Positions 22,897 to 34,278 of a stretch of 64,000 nt of DNA are shown piece by piece (the first letter of the stretch is position 1; every line of letters begins with the position of its first letter). A model generated the notes under the pieces. The model saw nothing but the letters and a program-made list of their open reading frames with translations, made no database searches and was not told where the DNA came from. The translations under genes and the position numbers were made by a program. This DNA comes from Antilocapra americana (taxonomy: Eukaryota; Chordata; Mammalia; Artiodactyla; Antilocapridae). Location of the stretch: the NCBI GenBank assembly GCA_007570785.1, contig ML661885.1, positions 34,555,714 through 34,619,713 of the forward strand, read 5' to 3'.

Positions 22897-23091
22897 GAAA
22901 GTGAAGTCGCTCAGTCGTGTCTGACTCTTTGGGAACCCATGGACTGTAGCCTACCATGCTCCTCAATCCATGGAATTTTCCAGGCAAGAGTACTGGAGTG
23001 GGTTGCCATTTTCTGCTCCAGGGGATCTTCCCAACCCCAGTCTCCTGAGTTGCAGGCAGATGCTTCACCATCTGAGCCACCAGGGATACCC
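22897..23091 (-). mobile_element. Bov-tA SINE with 13-bp TSD
   Basis: Antisense copy flanked by tgatatagacatt at 22884-22896 and 23092-23104, inserted in the old L1. Confidence 0.95.
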
Positions 23092-23104
23092 TGATATAGA
23101 CATT

Positions 23105-23740
23105 AATCACTATAAATTTTCCACTTAGAAATGTTTTTGCTGCATTTCATAAGCTTTGGTATATTTTATTTTTATTTTCTTAAGGTATTTTTAAATTTCC
23201 CTTTAGATTTTTTCATCGACCCATTGATTGTTCAGTATCATCATTTAATCTCCATATGTTTGTAAATTTTCCACTTCTTTTTTGTAGTTGATTTCTAGTT
23301 GTATACCATGTGATCTAAAGGATGATTGATACAATTTCAAACTTAAATTTATTAAGACATCTTGTGGTATAACATATGATCTATAGAATTCTTCATATAC
23401 ACTTGAGAAGAATGTGTATTGTTTCTTTTGGATGAAGTGTTCTGCATGTTTGTTAAGTCCATTCAACCTTAAACATATTAAGATCAATCTTATTCTCTTT
23501 CTGCATTATCTATCTATTGATGATGGTATTAAAATTCCCTACTATTATGATATTACCATCTTTTTTCCCCTTTAGGTCTATTAATATAGTTGCTTTATAA
23601 TTTAGGTGCTTTTATATTGGATGCATAAATATTTTAAAATGTTATATCCTCTTGTTGGATTGACCTCTTTATCATTATATAATGACCTTCTTTGTTTCTT
23701 ACTATAGTCTTTGTCTTAAACTCTATTGCCTGATATAAGT
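23105..23740 (-). mobile_element. Ancient host L1, segment 5 (endonuclease end of ORF2)
   Basis: Antisense L1 ORF2 5' portion, badly decayed, recognised by its continuity and blocks such as 'gatctatagaattcttcatatac' and 'cttatcattatataatgac'-like text near 23670. Confidence 0.75.
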
Positions 23741-23741
23741 A

Positions 23742-24217
23742 CAAGAATATCTCATTTTATTGTACTTCAGATTTTTTTCTTTAACAAATTGAAGGTTTGT
23801 GGCAACAGGGCATCAAAAAATTACCATTATTCCACATTATTCCAATAGCTTTTCTCACTTCATGTCTCTGTTATCACATTTTGGTAATTCTCAAAACATT
23901 TCAAACTTCTATTATTGTTATGGTAATCTGTGATCAGTGGTCTTTGGTGTTATTGTTACAAAAAGATTATGAATTGCTGAAGGTTCAGATGATGATTAGG
24001 ATTTTAGCAATAAAGTATTTTAAAATTAAGGTATGTACATTGCTTAAATATAAGGCTACATTTTCTATATATTGCAAACTTAATAGACTATGTATAGTGG
24101 GAGCATAACCTTTAATATGCACTAGGAAACCAAAAGTTTTGTGACTCACTTTATTGAGATAATCATTTTGCTATAGTTGTCTGGAATCAAACCCACAATA
24201 TTGCCAAGGTATGCTTG
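23742..24217. mobile_element. Tigger-like non-autonomous DNA transposon
   Basis: A 476-bp element flanked by TA dinucleotides (23740-23741 and 24218-24219). Ends are imperfect inverted repeats: left caagaatatctc, right (reverse complement) caagcatacctt. Internal blocks such as 'aattgaaggtttgtggcaac' and 'ggaaaccaaaagttttgtgac' match the ends of Tigger1-type mariner relatives. No transposase is present. It sits in the old L1. Confidence 0.8.
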
Positions 24218-24219
24218 TA

Positions 24220-24615
24220 TAGCTACTTCAACTTTTTAAAATACGATTGTCATGTTTTCTTTTTATTATTCCTTCACTTATACTCTGTGTATGCATCCTT
24301 TGATTTGAAACAAGTCTCTTTTAGGCAGCATAAAGATGCGCCTTGTTATTTTATCCATTCAGCCACTCTCTGTCTTGTAATTGGAGAACTTAGTGCATTT
24401 ACATTCAAAGTATGTACATATATACTTATTGCCATTTTGTTAATTGATCTGTGGTTATTTTGTAATTTCTTTGTTCCTTTCACCTTTTGCTATCTTTTTG
24501 ATTTGATAATGTTCCCTAGTGATATGCTTAGATTTCTTTTTAATCTCTTCTGTATCTGCCATAGGTTTATGCATTGTGGTTACCATGAGGTTTACAGAGA
24601 ACAATTTATATCTAT
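24220..24615 (-). mobile_element. Ancient host L1, segment 6
   Basis: The old L1 resumes with 'agctacttcaac', completing the site split by the Tigger element. It continues toward ORF2's start and the ORF1 side ('ttatccattcagccactctctgtct'). Confidence 0.75.
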
Positions 24616-24619
24616 AATA

Positions 24620-24835
24620 ATCTATTTTAAACTTTTTATTTTTTATTGGAGTATGACAATTAACAATGTTGTGAGTTTCAAGTGGACAGCAAAGGGACTC
24701 AGCCATACATATACGTGTATCCATTCTCCCCCAAACTCCTTCCCATTAAGGCTGCCACATACCATTGAGCAGAGTTCCATGTACTATACATAAGGTCTTT
24801 GTTGGTTATCCACTTTAAATAAAACATTGCCCTAT
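24620..24835 (-). mobile_element. L1 3' UTR fragment (artiodactyl type)
   Basis: 'ttttattggagtatgacaattaacaatgttgtg' and the following 'atgtactatacataaggtctttgttggttatc' are the antisense 3' terminal region of artiodactyl L1s. Short 5'-truncated insertion in the older L1. Confidence 0.75.
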
Positions 24836-25436
24836 CTTTGAGTTTCCTAATCCTTTTTTCTGCATCCCCTAGTCTGTTATTGAGCCCCTTTGTTGTAGTT
24901 TCAGTTCAATCACTACTCTTCAGCTGTATTTAGTACTTTCTTTTTCTTTCTCTTTGTAAAATTTGTTCAATCTTCTCTGAACTCAATGAGCATTTTTATG
25001 ACTATTATTTTGAAGCCTATCAGGTAAATCTTTTATCTCTATTTTATTAAGTTCTTTTCCTGAGATTCTATCATTTTTTAATTTGAACCATATTCCTCTG
25101 TTGCTTCATTTTCCTTGATTCTCTGTATAGATTATGCATTTTTATGCATTAGATGAAACAGTCACCACCTCTAGTCTTAAAGGAGTGATCTCCCATAGGA
25201 AATTAATATTATCATTCAACTCTGCCCTAGCTCTTCAGTCTCTCAAATCTTTGTGGTTTTCCAAGCAACCTCTTTTACTTTTAGTGGCTCCAAGTAACTG
25301 AAGTATGCCCACTCCTGTCAGTGTCCAAAAGGAAGGATCTTAGTCAACAGCTAGATTCAGGCTTATTAGAAGCCAGGTCCTTGTATAGCCACTTTTAAAA
25401 TATAAAAATAGATTCCTTTAAGGGAAGACTTTTGTT
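24836..25436 (-). mobile_element. Ancient host L1, segment 7 (ORF1/5' UTR side)
   Basis: Old antisense L1 sequence of the ORF1 region ('ctgaactcaatgagcatttttatgactattattttgaa'), diverged. No intact frame. Confidence 0.6.
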
Positions 25437-25646
25437 ATTGTTGTTTGGTCGCTAAGTAATGTCTGACTCTTTTGTGGCCCTATGAACTAAAGCCCATCAA
25501 GCTCCTCTGTCCATGGAATTTTCCAGGCAAGAAAAATAGAGTAGTTGCTATTTCCTTCTCCAGGGTATCTTCCCAAACCAGGGACCAAAGCAGTGTCTCC
25601 TGCAGTGCAGGTGGATTCTTTACCACTGAGCCATGGGGGAAGCTCC
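25437..25646 (-). mobile_element. Bov-tA SINE
   Basis: Antisense copy (tail 'gttattgttgtttggtcgc', head 'gccatgggggaagctcc'), moderately diverged. Confidence 0.88.
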
Positions 25647-26760
25647 AAGAGAAGACTGGGAAATGGGCATTTGTTTCCTCTCTCTGTGCTGAGACTGGGG
25701 GTGAGAGCCAGTTAAGAAATCTTTCTTACTTTGTCATTATCCCACTAAACCCATAAACATAAGCACAGTGGGCAACTAAAGCCAGACTTTCAAGGGAGTA
25801 TCTTCTGGGTGACAGGCGCAAAATTTGGGAAACCAGGAATATATACCAGCTCCTTTCTCAAAGACACATATGACCTGGGTGGAGCATAAAAGGAGTGCTA
25901 ATATGATGCATGCCATCTTCTCCACTCTCTGGGGGAGGGAAGTTATCATCAGCCTTTGGATGCATGTCTACTTAGAAGCCTGGCTTCGGGCCGCAGTTAT
26001 AAAACTAAGCTAATAGGCCTCTTTCACAGAATGACGGGACACCTTAATCTGTTGCCTCTCTGCTTTACCTTGTGGGTGGTAGTGGGTTCAGAAACTTCCC
26101 CATTTATTAGAGTCCTGTCGGACCTGAAAACCTAACCCCACTGGTCACCAGAGCCAGGTGCTCTAGAGGTGTCCTCTGGGTGTCAGAGGCCAAAACTGAG
26201 ATGCCAGGTAAGTGTGCAAGCTGCTTTCCAGGAGGAATCAGCAACCTGAAGTGAGGCCAAAGGAACACACAAAGGTACACCCCTGGCCTCTATTTTTGGC
26301 GAATATTTCCATAGGTCACTAGATGTATGTTAAATTAGATGCTTGATCTTCAGGCTGATGCTTAGAGATAAACAAACAGACTTTCATAGAAATTAGTCAA
26401 AGCACCCAGACTTTCTATCTGTGTTGGGATCTGGGATGGGTGAATCTATGCACAGGAGCCCTTTGAGAACTGCTTTCGGTTCTCTGTAGCCTTGCGGTTC
26501 TCTTACACCCAAGCCCCACTGACTTTCAAAGCTAGAATTTTGGGGGGCTCATCTCTTAGCTGCAGGTCTTAAAAGTTAAGGTGCCAGATGTGGGACTCAA
26601 AATTTTTGTTCATCAAGAGAAGCACAAGCTTTTGAGTCTCCTCATGATTGCAGATTGCTGTACCAGGGATGTGACTTATGGCTAGATTGTGTCTCAGTCT
26701 CTGCTACTCACTAATATGGGTTTTTTCTCATTTGTTCAATTTATAGGAGTCATTCAGCTG
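25647..26760 (-). mobile_element. Ancient host L1, segment 8 (5' UTR-like)
   Basis: About 1.1 kb of GC-richer sequence that fits the 5' UTR of an old L1 by position and by blocks such as 'ctcacagaatgacgggacac' style text near 26020. Confidence in its full extent is moderate. The next L1 3' tail begins at about 26765. Confidence 0.5.
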
Positions 26761-26764
26761 GCTC

Positions 26765-26965
26765 TGGGTTTTTCTAATTTTTATTTTTTACTAGACTGTA
26801 GTTGATTTACAATGTAGTATTAGTTTCAGGTGTACAGCAAAGTGATTCAGTTATGCATATACATACATCCATTTTTTTTTCAGATTCTTTTCCCATTTAG
26901 GTTATTACAGAATATGTAGCAGATATTCCCTATGCTATACAGTAGGTCCTTGTTAGTTATCTATT
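26765..26965 (-). mobile_element. L1 3' UTR fragment (artiodactyl type)
   Basis: 'gtagttgatttacaatgtag', 'tttcaggtgtacagcaaagtgattcag' and 'atgctatacagtaggtccttgttagttatc' are hallmark antisense blocks of this L1 3' end. Only the tail is present. Confidence 0.8.
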
Positions 26966-27094
26966 TTTTCCAAGACTATTTGTATTTTTATTAAACCAAT
27001 ATCATTTTTAATATTTTTCAAAGCAATTCTTATTACTGTTTTATATCATTATTATTTGTATATTTCTTCCCATTTCTCATCAATTTTTTATTTT

Positions 27095-27195
27095 TTTAAT
27101 TTTTATTTTTTGTTGGAATATAGTTGATTAACAATGTTGTGTTAGTTTCAGATGTAGAGAAATGAATTCAGGTATCCTTTCTCAAATCTTTTCCT
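27095..27195 (-). mobile_element. Older artiodactyl L1, 3' terminus
   Basis: The 3' end of a second L1 ('tttgttggaatatagttgattaac'), cut at 27182-27195 by a young L1 tail. It continues at 28177. Confidence 0.8.
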
Positions 27196-28176
27196 TTCTT
27201 TCTTTCTTTTTTTTAAAATTTTCTTTACTTTATTGTGTTGGTTTTGCCATACATTGACATGAATCCACCATGGATATACATAAGTTCCCCCTCCAGAACC
27301 CTCCTCCCTCCTCCCTCCTCCCACCTCCCTCCTCCCTCCTCCCTCCCGGTTCCCTCTCCCTGGGTCATCCCCGTGCACCAGCCCCGAGCATCAACCCTGG
27401 GCTGGTGATTGATTTCACATATGATAATTAACATGTTTCAATGCCATTCTCCCATATCATCCCACCCTTGCCCTCTTCCACAGAGTCCACAAGACTGTTC
27501 TATACATCTGCATCTCTTTTGCTATCTTGCATGCAGGGTTCTCGTTACCATCTTTCTAAATTCCATATATATGCATTAATATACTCTATTGTTATTTTTC
27601 CTTCTGGCTTACTTCACTCTGGATAATAGCCTCCAGTTCCATCCACCTGAGTAGAACTGATTCAAATGAATTTTTTTAATTGCTGAGTAATATTCCATTG
27701 TGTATATGTACCACAGCTTTCTTATCCATTCGTCAGTTGATGGGCATCTAGGTTGCTTCCATGTCCTGGCTATTGTAAACAATGCGGCGATGAACATTGG
27801 GGTACACGTGTCTCTTTCAATTCTGATTTCCTCGGTGTGTATGCCCAGCAGTGGGATTGCTGGGTCATATGGCAGGTCTATTTGCAGCTTTTTAAGGAGT
27901 CTCCACACTGTTCTCCATAGTGGATGTACTAGTTTGCATTCCCACCAACAGTGTAAGAGGGTTCCCTTTTCTCCACATCCTCTCCAGCATTTATTGCTTG
28001 TAGACTTTTGGATGGCAGCCATTCTGACTGGTGTAAAGTGGTACCTCATTGTGGTTTTGATTTGCATTTCTCTGATAATGAGTGATGTTGAGCAACTTTT
28101 CATGTGTTTGTTAGCCATTTTGATGTCTTCTTTGGAGAAATGTCTGTTAAGTGCTTTGGCCCACTTTTTGATTGGA
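27196..28176 (-). mobile_element. Young L1, 5'-truncated tail
   Basis: About 980 bp of 3' UTR and ORF2 C-terminus inserted in an older L1. Flanking near-duplication: tcaaatcttttcct (27182-27195) and tcaaatccttttct (28177-28190). The minus-strand frame 27609-28118 (169 codons) is the ORF2 C-terminus with the [18 protein letters not shown] motif and the [15 protein letters not shown] segment in one frame. The equivalent junction in the copy at 20.6 kb is frameshifted. A pyrimidine-rich tract sits at 27295-27352. Confidence 0.92.
27295..27352 (-). repeat. Expanded G-rich tract in L1 3' UTR
   Basis: On the plus strand this is a (CCTCCCTCCT)-type array; on the L1 sense (minus) strand it is repeated GGAGGGAGG. 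Four or more G-triplets within short loops make quadruplex formation plausible. The copy at 20090-20125 has a shorter version. Confidence 0.8.
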
Positions 28177-29935
28177 TCAAATCCTTTTCTTATTTAGGTT
28201 ATTACAGAGTATTAAGCAGAGTTCCCTGTGCTATACAATAGCTCCTCATTGGTTATCTACTTTAATTATAGCAGTATACACATGTCAGTCTCAAACTCCT
28301 AAACTATCCCTAACTCCCACCATTCCCCTCTGGTAACCATAAGTTTGTTTTGTAAGTCTGTTAGTCTGTTTCTGTCTTGTAAATAAGTTCACTTGTATCA
28401 ATTTTTTTTAAGATTCTGCATATAAAAGCTATCATATAACATTTGTCTTTCTCTGTGTGACTTACATCACTTAGTATGATAATCTCCAGGTCCAGCCATG
28501 TTGCTGCAAAATTCATTACTGCATTCTTTTTTATGGTTGAGTAACATTCTATTGTATATATGTACCATGTCTATCCATTAATCTGCCAAAGGACATTTAG
28601 GTTGCTTCCAAGTCTTGGCCATTGTAAACTATGCTGCAGTTAACATTGTAGTGCATATATCCTTTCAAACTATCTTTTTATCTGGATATATGCCCAGGAG
28701 TGGGATTGTTGGATCAAATGTTAGGTCTATTTTTAGTTCTTTAAGGAATCCATACTGGTCTCCAATTTACATTCCCACCAACAGTGTAAGACAGGTCTCC
28801 TCTCCACACTCTCTCCAGGATTTATTGTTTGTAGATTTTTAAATAATGGTCATTCTGACTGATATGAGGTGATACATTATAATTTTTATTTGAACTTCTT
28901 TAATTAGTGATGTTGAGCATATTTTCATGTGCCTCTTGGCCATCTGTATGTCTTCTTTGGAAAAATGTCTATTTAGGTCTTCTGCCCATTTTTTGATTAA
29001 AAAAATTTTTATTGAGCTTCATGAGGTGCATCTAAACTTCAGACATTTATTCTTTGTTAGTCACATTGTTTGCAAATATTTTCTCCCATTCTGTAAGTTG
29101 TATTTTTGTTTTGTTTATGGTTTCCTTTGCTGTGCAAAAACTCTCCAGTTTAATTAGGTCCCATTTGTCTGTTTTTGCTTTTATTTCCATTACTCTAGGA
29201 CACAGTTGAAAATGATATTGTTGTTATTTATGTCAAAGATTGTACTATGTTTTCTTTTAGGAGTTTTACAGTATCCCAGTATTATGTCTTTAATCCAGTT
29301 TCAGTTTGAGTATGGTGTTAAAGAATGTTCTAATTTCATTCTTTTTTATGTATCTGTCTAGTTTTCTCAGCACCACTTATTGAATAGATTGTCTTTTTTC
29401 CATTGTATAGTCTTGCCTCCTTTGTCATAGATTAATTGACCACAGGTGCATTGCTTTATTTCTGGGTTTTCTATCCTCTTTCATTGATCTAGATTGCTGC
29501 TTCTGTATTAGTACCATACGGTTTTAATTATGGTAGCTCTGTAGTACAATCTGAGGTCAGCTGATTCCTCCAGCTCCATCTTTCTTTCTCAATATTCCTT
29601 TGGCTATTTGAGTTCTTTTGTGTCTCCATAAAAGCTTTAAAAGATTTAGTTCTAGTTCTGTGAAAAATGCCATTGGTGATTTGATAGAGATTGCATTGAA
29701 TCTGTAGATTGCCTTGGGTTGTATATCCATTTTGACAATATTGATTCTTCCAATCCAAGAACATGGTACATCTCTCCATCTGTTTGTGTCATGTTAGATT
29801 TCTTTCATCAACATCTATGGTTTTTGGAGTACAGATCTTTTGTCTCCTTGGGTAGGTTTATACCTAGGTATTTTATTCTTTTTGACACAGTAATAAATGA
29901 GTTGTTTTTATTTTTTTTCCAGAGAAAAATTTTAC
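28177..29935 (-). mobile_element. Older artiodactyl L1, ORF2 portion
   Basis: Continuation of the L1 begun at 27095, antisense ORF2 3' half: 'ttgctgcaaaattcattactgcattc', 'cattcccaccaacagtgtaag' and 'tcagcaccacttattgaatag'. It ends abruptly around 29935, where 5' UTR-like sequence begins. Confidence 0.88.
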
Positions 29936-30016
29936 AAATATAACTATAGATTTGGTGTGTTCATGAGAGGAGGTGAGTTCAGAGTCCTTCTGTGTTACCA
30001 TCTTGAACCAGACTCT
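29936..30016 (-). mobile_element. L1 5' UTR start joined to ORF2 (internal deletion)
   Basis: In antisense, 'gatttggtgtgttcatgagaggaggtgagttcagagtccttctgtg' up to 30016 matches the first 80-100 bp of artiodactyl-type L1 5' UTRs (sense: aagatggtaacacagaagg). It is joined directly to ORF2, so the rest of the 5' UTR, ORF1 and the ORF2 N-terminal half are missing. Confidence 0.7.
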
Positions 30017-32075
30017 CAAGACTCAAATTATTGAACTGACTAGCCTAGTTAAAAAGTAAAATTGAAACATTTTTAGTTATTTAAGGATAAACAAAAATTA
30101 AAATGTATTTGAAAGTGCTTTGAAAAATAGAGCAGAATAGTTAACCTTAAGAACCTATCACATCTTCCTGTCAGAAATAGTAAAGGAAGGAAAGTTGATT
30201 TAAAGTAACCAAAATAGGATTTTACATTATCCAGATTTTAAAAGTTGGTATTATATTTAGACTTTACTTCTTAAAAGCTAACTTTTCCTCAAAGATGATT
30301 AATGATACATTTCTTTTACTGTGTTTTATACATAAGCATCTTTTTTGATAGTCATTTCAGATGATTAGTTTGCAGACCAATTAAAAATAATTCAAAGGAA
30401 AAAATATCTCTTATGGGATAAATGTCTTGTTATTCCTAAAATAGCTATTTTCAGTAATAAGTTGGTCAAGGAACACTTAGCTTAAAGCTTCATTAAAGAC
30501 ATGAAAAATTTATAAGTTAATTTTCATTATGACATTAAAATGAATTTGATCATTAACATCACTACTATATCTGAGATTTCTAGAAAGCTTTTCTCTTCTA
30601 TATAAAGAACCGTAGACTTTTTTGTTGTTTCATGGTGATCTAGTATTAATTGACTTCTCTCTAATTGGTTATCTTGCTTTATATTGGTTAAATGTTCCCT
30701 GTAATACTGATTTTTTTTTTTGCTTAATATGACATATAAGAGATCAAGCTTTTGCCAAGAAGATATCTTTCTTTCCTTTCTCTGCCTGTCTTCATGTACC
30801 ATAAAGACTGTAGCACTTATATTCTATATTTTGAGTCCCTCTACCTAGAGTCAGAGTCTTTAAGAAAGATTCCCTCCACTTACGAGATCACTCATGCATT
30901 TGAAAAAGTTAAAGCTTTTGTCAAATATTATCATTAGTTAAGTATAAATACACATCCAGTAAGACAAGACACCAGTCATCCAAATAAGTGAGATACTTAC
31001 ACAGTGTGCTTTATTGTTGTTGTTTGCATTATTATAGTTTTTTTTTCTAAAACTGCTCCCTCTCATTCAATACAAAACAAAGATAATCAATGTTTACCAA
31101 ATACCCCTCTGTTAAAGAATAATTAGTTTATTGGCTCTCTCTTCCATCTGCTTTCTAAAAGGTTTCTGTGTGGCAGAGACTGAAAAACTAAAAGTTGCTT
31201 TTCAAAATCCCTTGCAGCAAGGGTTCTAGATATCAGACAGGGTTCACAAATGAGATTCACTTATGCAAGATTCAGAAGATGGAAGTGGGGCAGAGGCCAA
31301 TGATTTGCTTCAACGCTGTTTTCTGTGTGAAGCTACAGCCAGAGACACTGGATCTAAGTTGATACTCTAGTGCCCAGTTGCTGCCCTAGGGCTGCCCAGC
31401 AGCAATTGTAAAGATGCTTTGGTAGCCTTGTGATTTTTCCCCCTTGATTAGGGCAGAAAGAGTAGCCCCCTTGATTGCAAGTTCCTCATTATTACTCTGA
31501 GAGTCATTCCTGGATAAACCTGCTAAAAGGCTACTCCTTCCTTGTTTTGAATCCTTTTCTGATTCAAATAGCTCTATTTTTGTTTCTTATAACTATATTA
31601 TGACTGGCACTGTCCCAGAAAGAACAGTTTAGAAAAGTGTCGCTAAGGTGTAGTTAAGTAAGAAAATTCCAATTATATATTTGAAAGCATTTCCAAGAAA
31701 CTAAGCCTTTGAAGTTTAAATTTTGTTGTAGCTTCCAGAACTTGGTGGATGGGTAGTAACTGATCAATCATGCTTGATAGCAAGTATAACAAGATGCAAA
31801 GAGCAGAGCCTTGAAAGTCAGACAGGAGTGCACAGTCTAGTGGGTTTCTAGTGAGAGCCATAGTTTCTAGACAGACTGGCAAAATAAACGTTGCAAAACT
31901 AAAGAATAAACTTAATCCTTAGATAAAGATAAAAGTCCCATGATCATCAGTGAAGTGTTTCATGCCTGGGAAGGTAATCCACGCTAAGCTAGACCAGGTG
32001 AATAGACTCAGATGATCGTAAAGGAAAGAGGGACTACAGCCTTTGGAAGGCAACAGTCCTGAGGTCTTCCATTAA
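30017..32075. other. Unassigned intergenic DNA
   Basis: About 2 kb with no gene or confidently named repeat. AT-rich to 31100, then more balanced composition to 31900. Short frames show no recognisable family. Confidence 0.5.
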
Positions 32076-32077
32076 TT

Positions 32078-32237
32078 TTGTTATTTACCAGCTGTATGAT
32101 CAAGACTTCCCTTAGTCTCTAAGCTTTAGTTTCCACAACTGTAAAATTGGAATATCAAACTGTTGAATTAGAAATAAGGTATGCAAAACACCTGTAGCAC
32201 CTGGCATGCAGCAGGTATTCAAAAGTGGTAATGAACT
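32078..32237 (-). mobile_element. MIR SINE remnant
   Basis: Antisense MIR features: 'taccagctgtatgatcaag', 'tttagtttccacaactgtaaaattgg' and 'cacctggcatgcagcaggt'. Confidence 0.8.
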
Positions 32238-32274
32238 ATTATTCCCTCAGCTTTTAGGTGCACAACGAGTCTAG

Positions 32275-32410
32275 TCTTGTGCATCAGTGATGCCATGGAC
32301 ATGAACTTGGGCAAACTTCGGCAGATGACGAGGGACAGAGAGGCCTGGCTTGCTGCACTCCATGGGGTCACGAAGAGTCAGACATGACTGGGTGACTGAG
32401 CAACAGCTAG
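32275..32410 (+). mobile_element. BovB/BovA 3' tail fragment
   Basis: Sense BovB 3' terminus from 'atcagtgatgccatggacatg' to 'gacatgactgggtgactgagcaac'. It covers only about 135 bp. Confidence 0.88.
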
Positions 32411-34270
32411 TCTTGTTCACAGAGAAGCAAAAAGTAGTAAAATATGAAAATGGAAACAGAAGAAAGCAAAAAAGATAAATAGCAAGATATAGAGCCAGAA
32501 GGCCTAATGATGTCTCATAGGCCCTGAGACACGGGGAAAAAGGAAACATTCTCCTACAGTGAGAAGAAAGGAAATAAAGTAGTCTGGAGCCACAAAGAAT
32601 CTAGGACAGAGCCCTCCTGCTGCCTTAGCGCTGGGTGACTATAAAAACATGAGGTCTGCTCTCAGCGGTAGAGGTATGCATAGTGGATTCTATTATAATG
32701 CTCTGTTTTCACTCAAAACTTGCCAAATTTTTTCTTTTGAGGTGAAACTCTCCAGTATTTTCTACAGCTCAAATTGATTATTTGAAGTAGCATTGAAAGA
32801 AAGTAAAGATACTTGTGATTAGAATACAAAGAGGTGGGTGAAGAGACTCAAAATTATAAAATATATTGTATACAGTTAACCATGTTAGCTTGTTCATACA
32901 AACCACTAAAAATAGGTTGCATTTTTAATTGAAATTCAGCATGAGAGATTCTGTGCTCTTCTTAAAGCCGAAGATGTAGACAATACCAACTAAAACACAT
33001 CCAGGTGAACTTGATATTGTTTATTTGTATCAGCGTGGCTTACCACCTGTATGCATGCTTTCTACAGCCAACAGCACAAGCATAACTGGCTCATTAAGTT
33101 AAATCAGTCAAGCTATTTGCCAGTTCAGTGAAACAAAAGCACAACTGTTGTACTATGCAAATCAAACTTGTTTGTGTATAGACAGATCTACAAATTTCTA
33201 GTAAATTTAATTTTCATTATGTTAAAAACCATGTTGAAATAGCATAAGGTATGCCTAATTATTTTAAACTCTTTAAGTGTGGATTTGTTTATATGCTTAG
33301 GAATGACTAACCGCGTTTTGTGTAGTTCCATCTCTGCCTAGTGCCCTTTTTCTCAAGTTCAGGTTTCAGCTATTGGTATTTTTCTGTAGGAAAGTTTACC
33401 TTGATCTATCAGAGGCAAGAGGAAAAGTACAACTGTCTTGAATTTGGCTCAAAGGATGATGTTCCCTGGGGAGGCCATGAGCTCCAGACACTTTAGAAGA
33501 TGTCACTAAGCTATCCAGGTGATATGGCTACAACTCAGAGGACCACTTTAACTCAGAATGTGGTCCCAGGCAAGTGTTTGAATAGATTAGGAATCTGGGA
33601 ATGAGGCACTAATAGAACCACAATGGCATTAAGTACCTGGTTACTGGCACTCTTGTGACCAGTAATCCCAGTGAGACAATAAGCAGGGTCTATAACATCT
33701 CCACTTCTGGAGTTTAACCACATGCAGAACCTTGGATAACTTACTGATAGCAAGTCCAAGTCCTCAGAAGAACTTCCCACCAGTGATTTCAACTTTTCCA
33801 AGCAGGAAACATGAAGCCTCTCCCATCCACAAGCTAAGGTTTCTCTTCAGCTTGCTGGCAGTTCCAGTCCACTGTTTGCTACTAGCCACTCTCTGATTCA
33901 TAGAACCTTGTCCTGGTTTAACCATTTTAAGCAAGAGTCTCTACAGTTTCTTCCCAGGCTTCTACCCTAGCCTCTTCCTAGGGTACTTGTGGCCCCCAAA
34001 TCTTGCATGTAATTCACACGCTTCTCTCAATCAGTGCACAATAAGATGATGGGCCTACAATCCTAAGAATATTACAGTCCGTGCTGTCTGTGGTATAGAC
34101 TCTATGCCTACAGATTTGCTTTCCCAATTCACTGGGGGAAGATGGCAAAAAAGCTAGCATGATGATGATCCTTTCCTGATTCTTCCCTCCCTCCATCTAT
34201 TCTCTTTCCAGGTCTCCTTATCACTTTTCACTTTTAACTTTACAGTCCACTCTAAAATCCATTTTTCATC
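32411..34270. other. Unassigned intergenic DNA
   Basis: About 1.9 kb with no gene, RNA or confidently named repeat recognised on either strand. Confidence 0.5.
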
Positions 34271-34278
34271 TTAATATT

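Noticed and set aside
24215..24793. 192-residue plus-strand frame rich in Phe/Leu/Tyr
   Set aside because: It runs antisense through old L1 and an L1 3' tail. Composition reflects T-rich sequence, with no domain seen.
27200..27434. Glycine/arginine-rich minus-strand frames
   Set aside because: Low-complexity translation of the G-rich L1 3' UTR tract.
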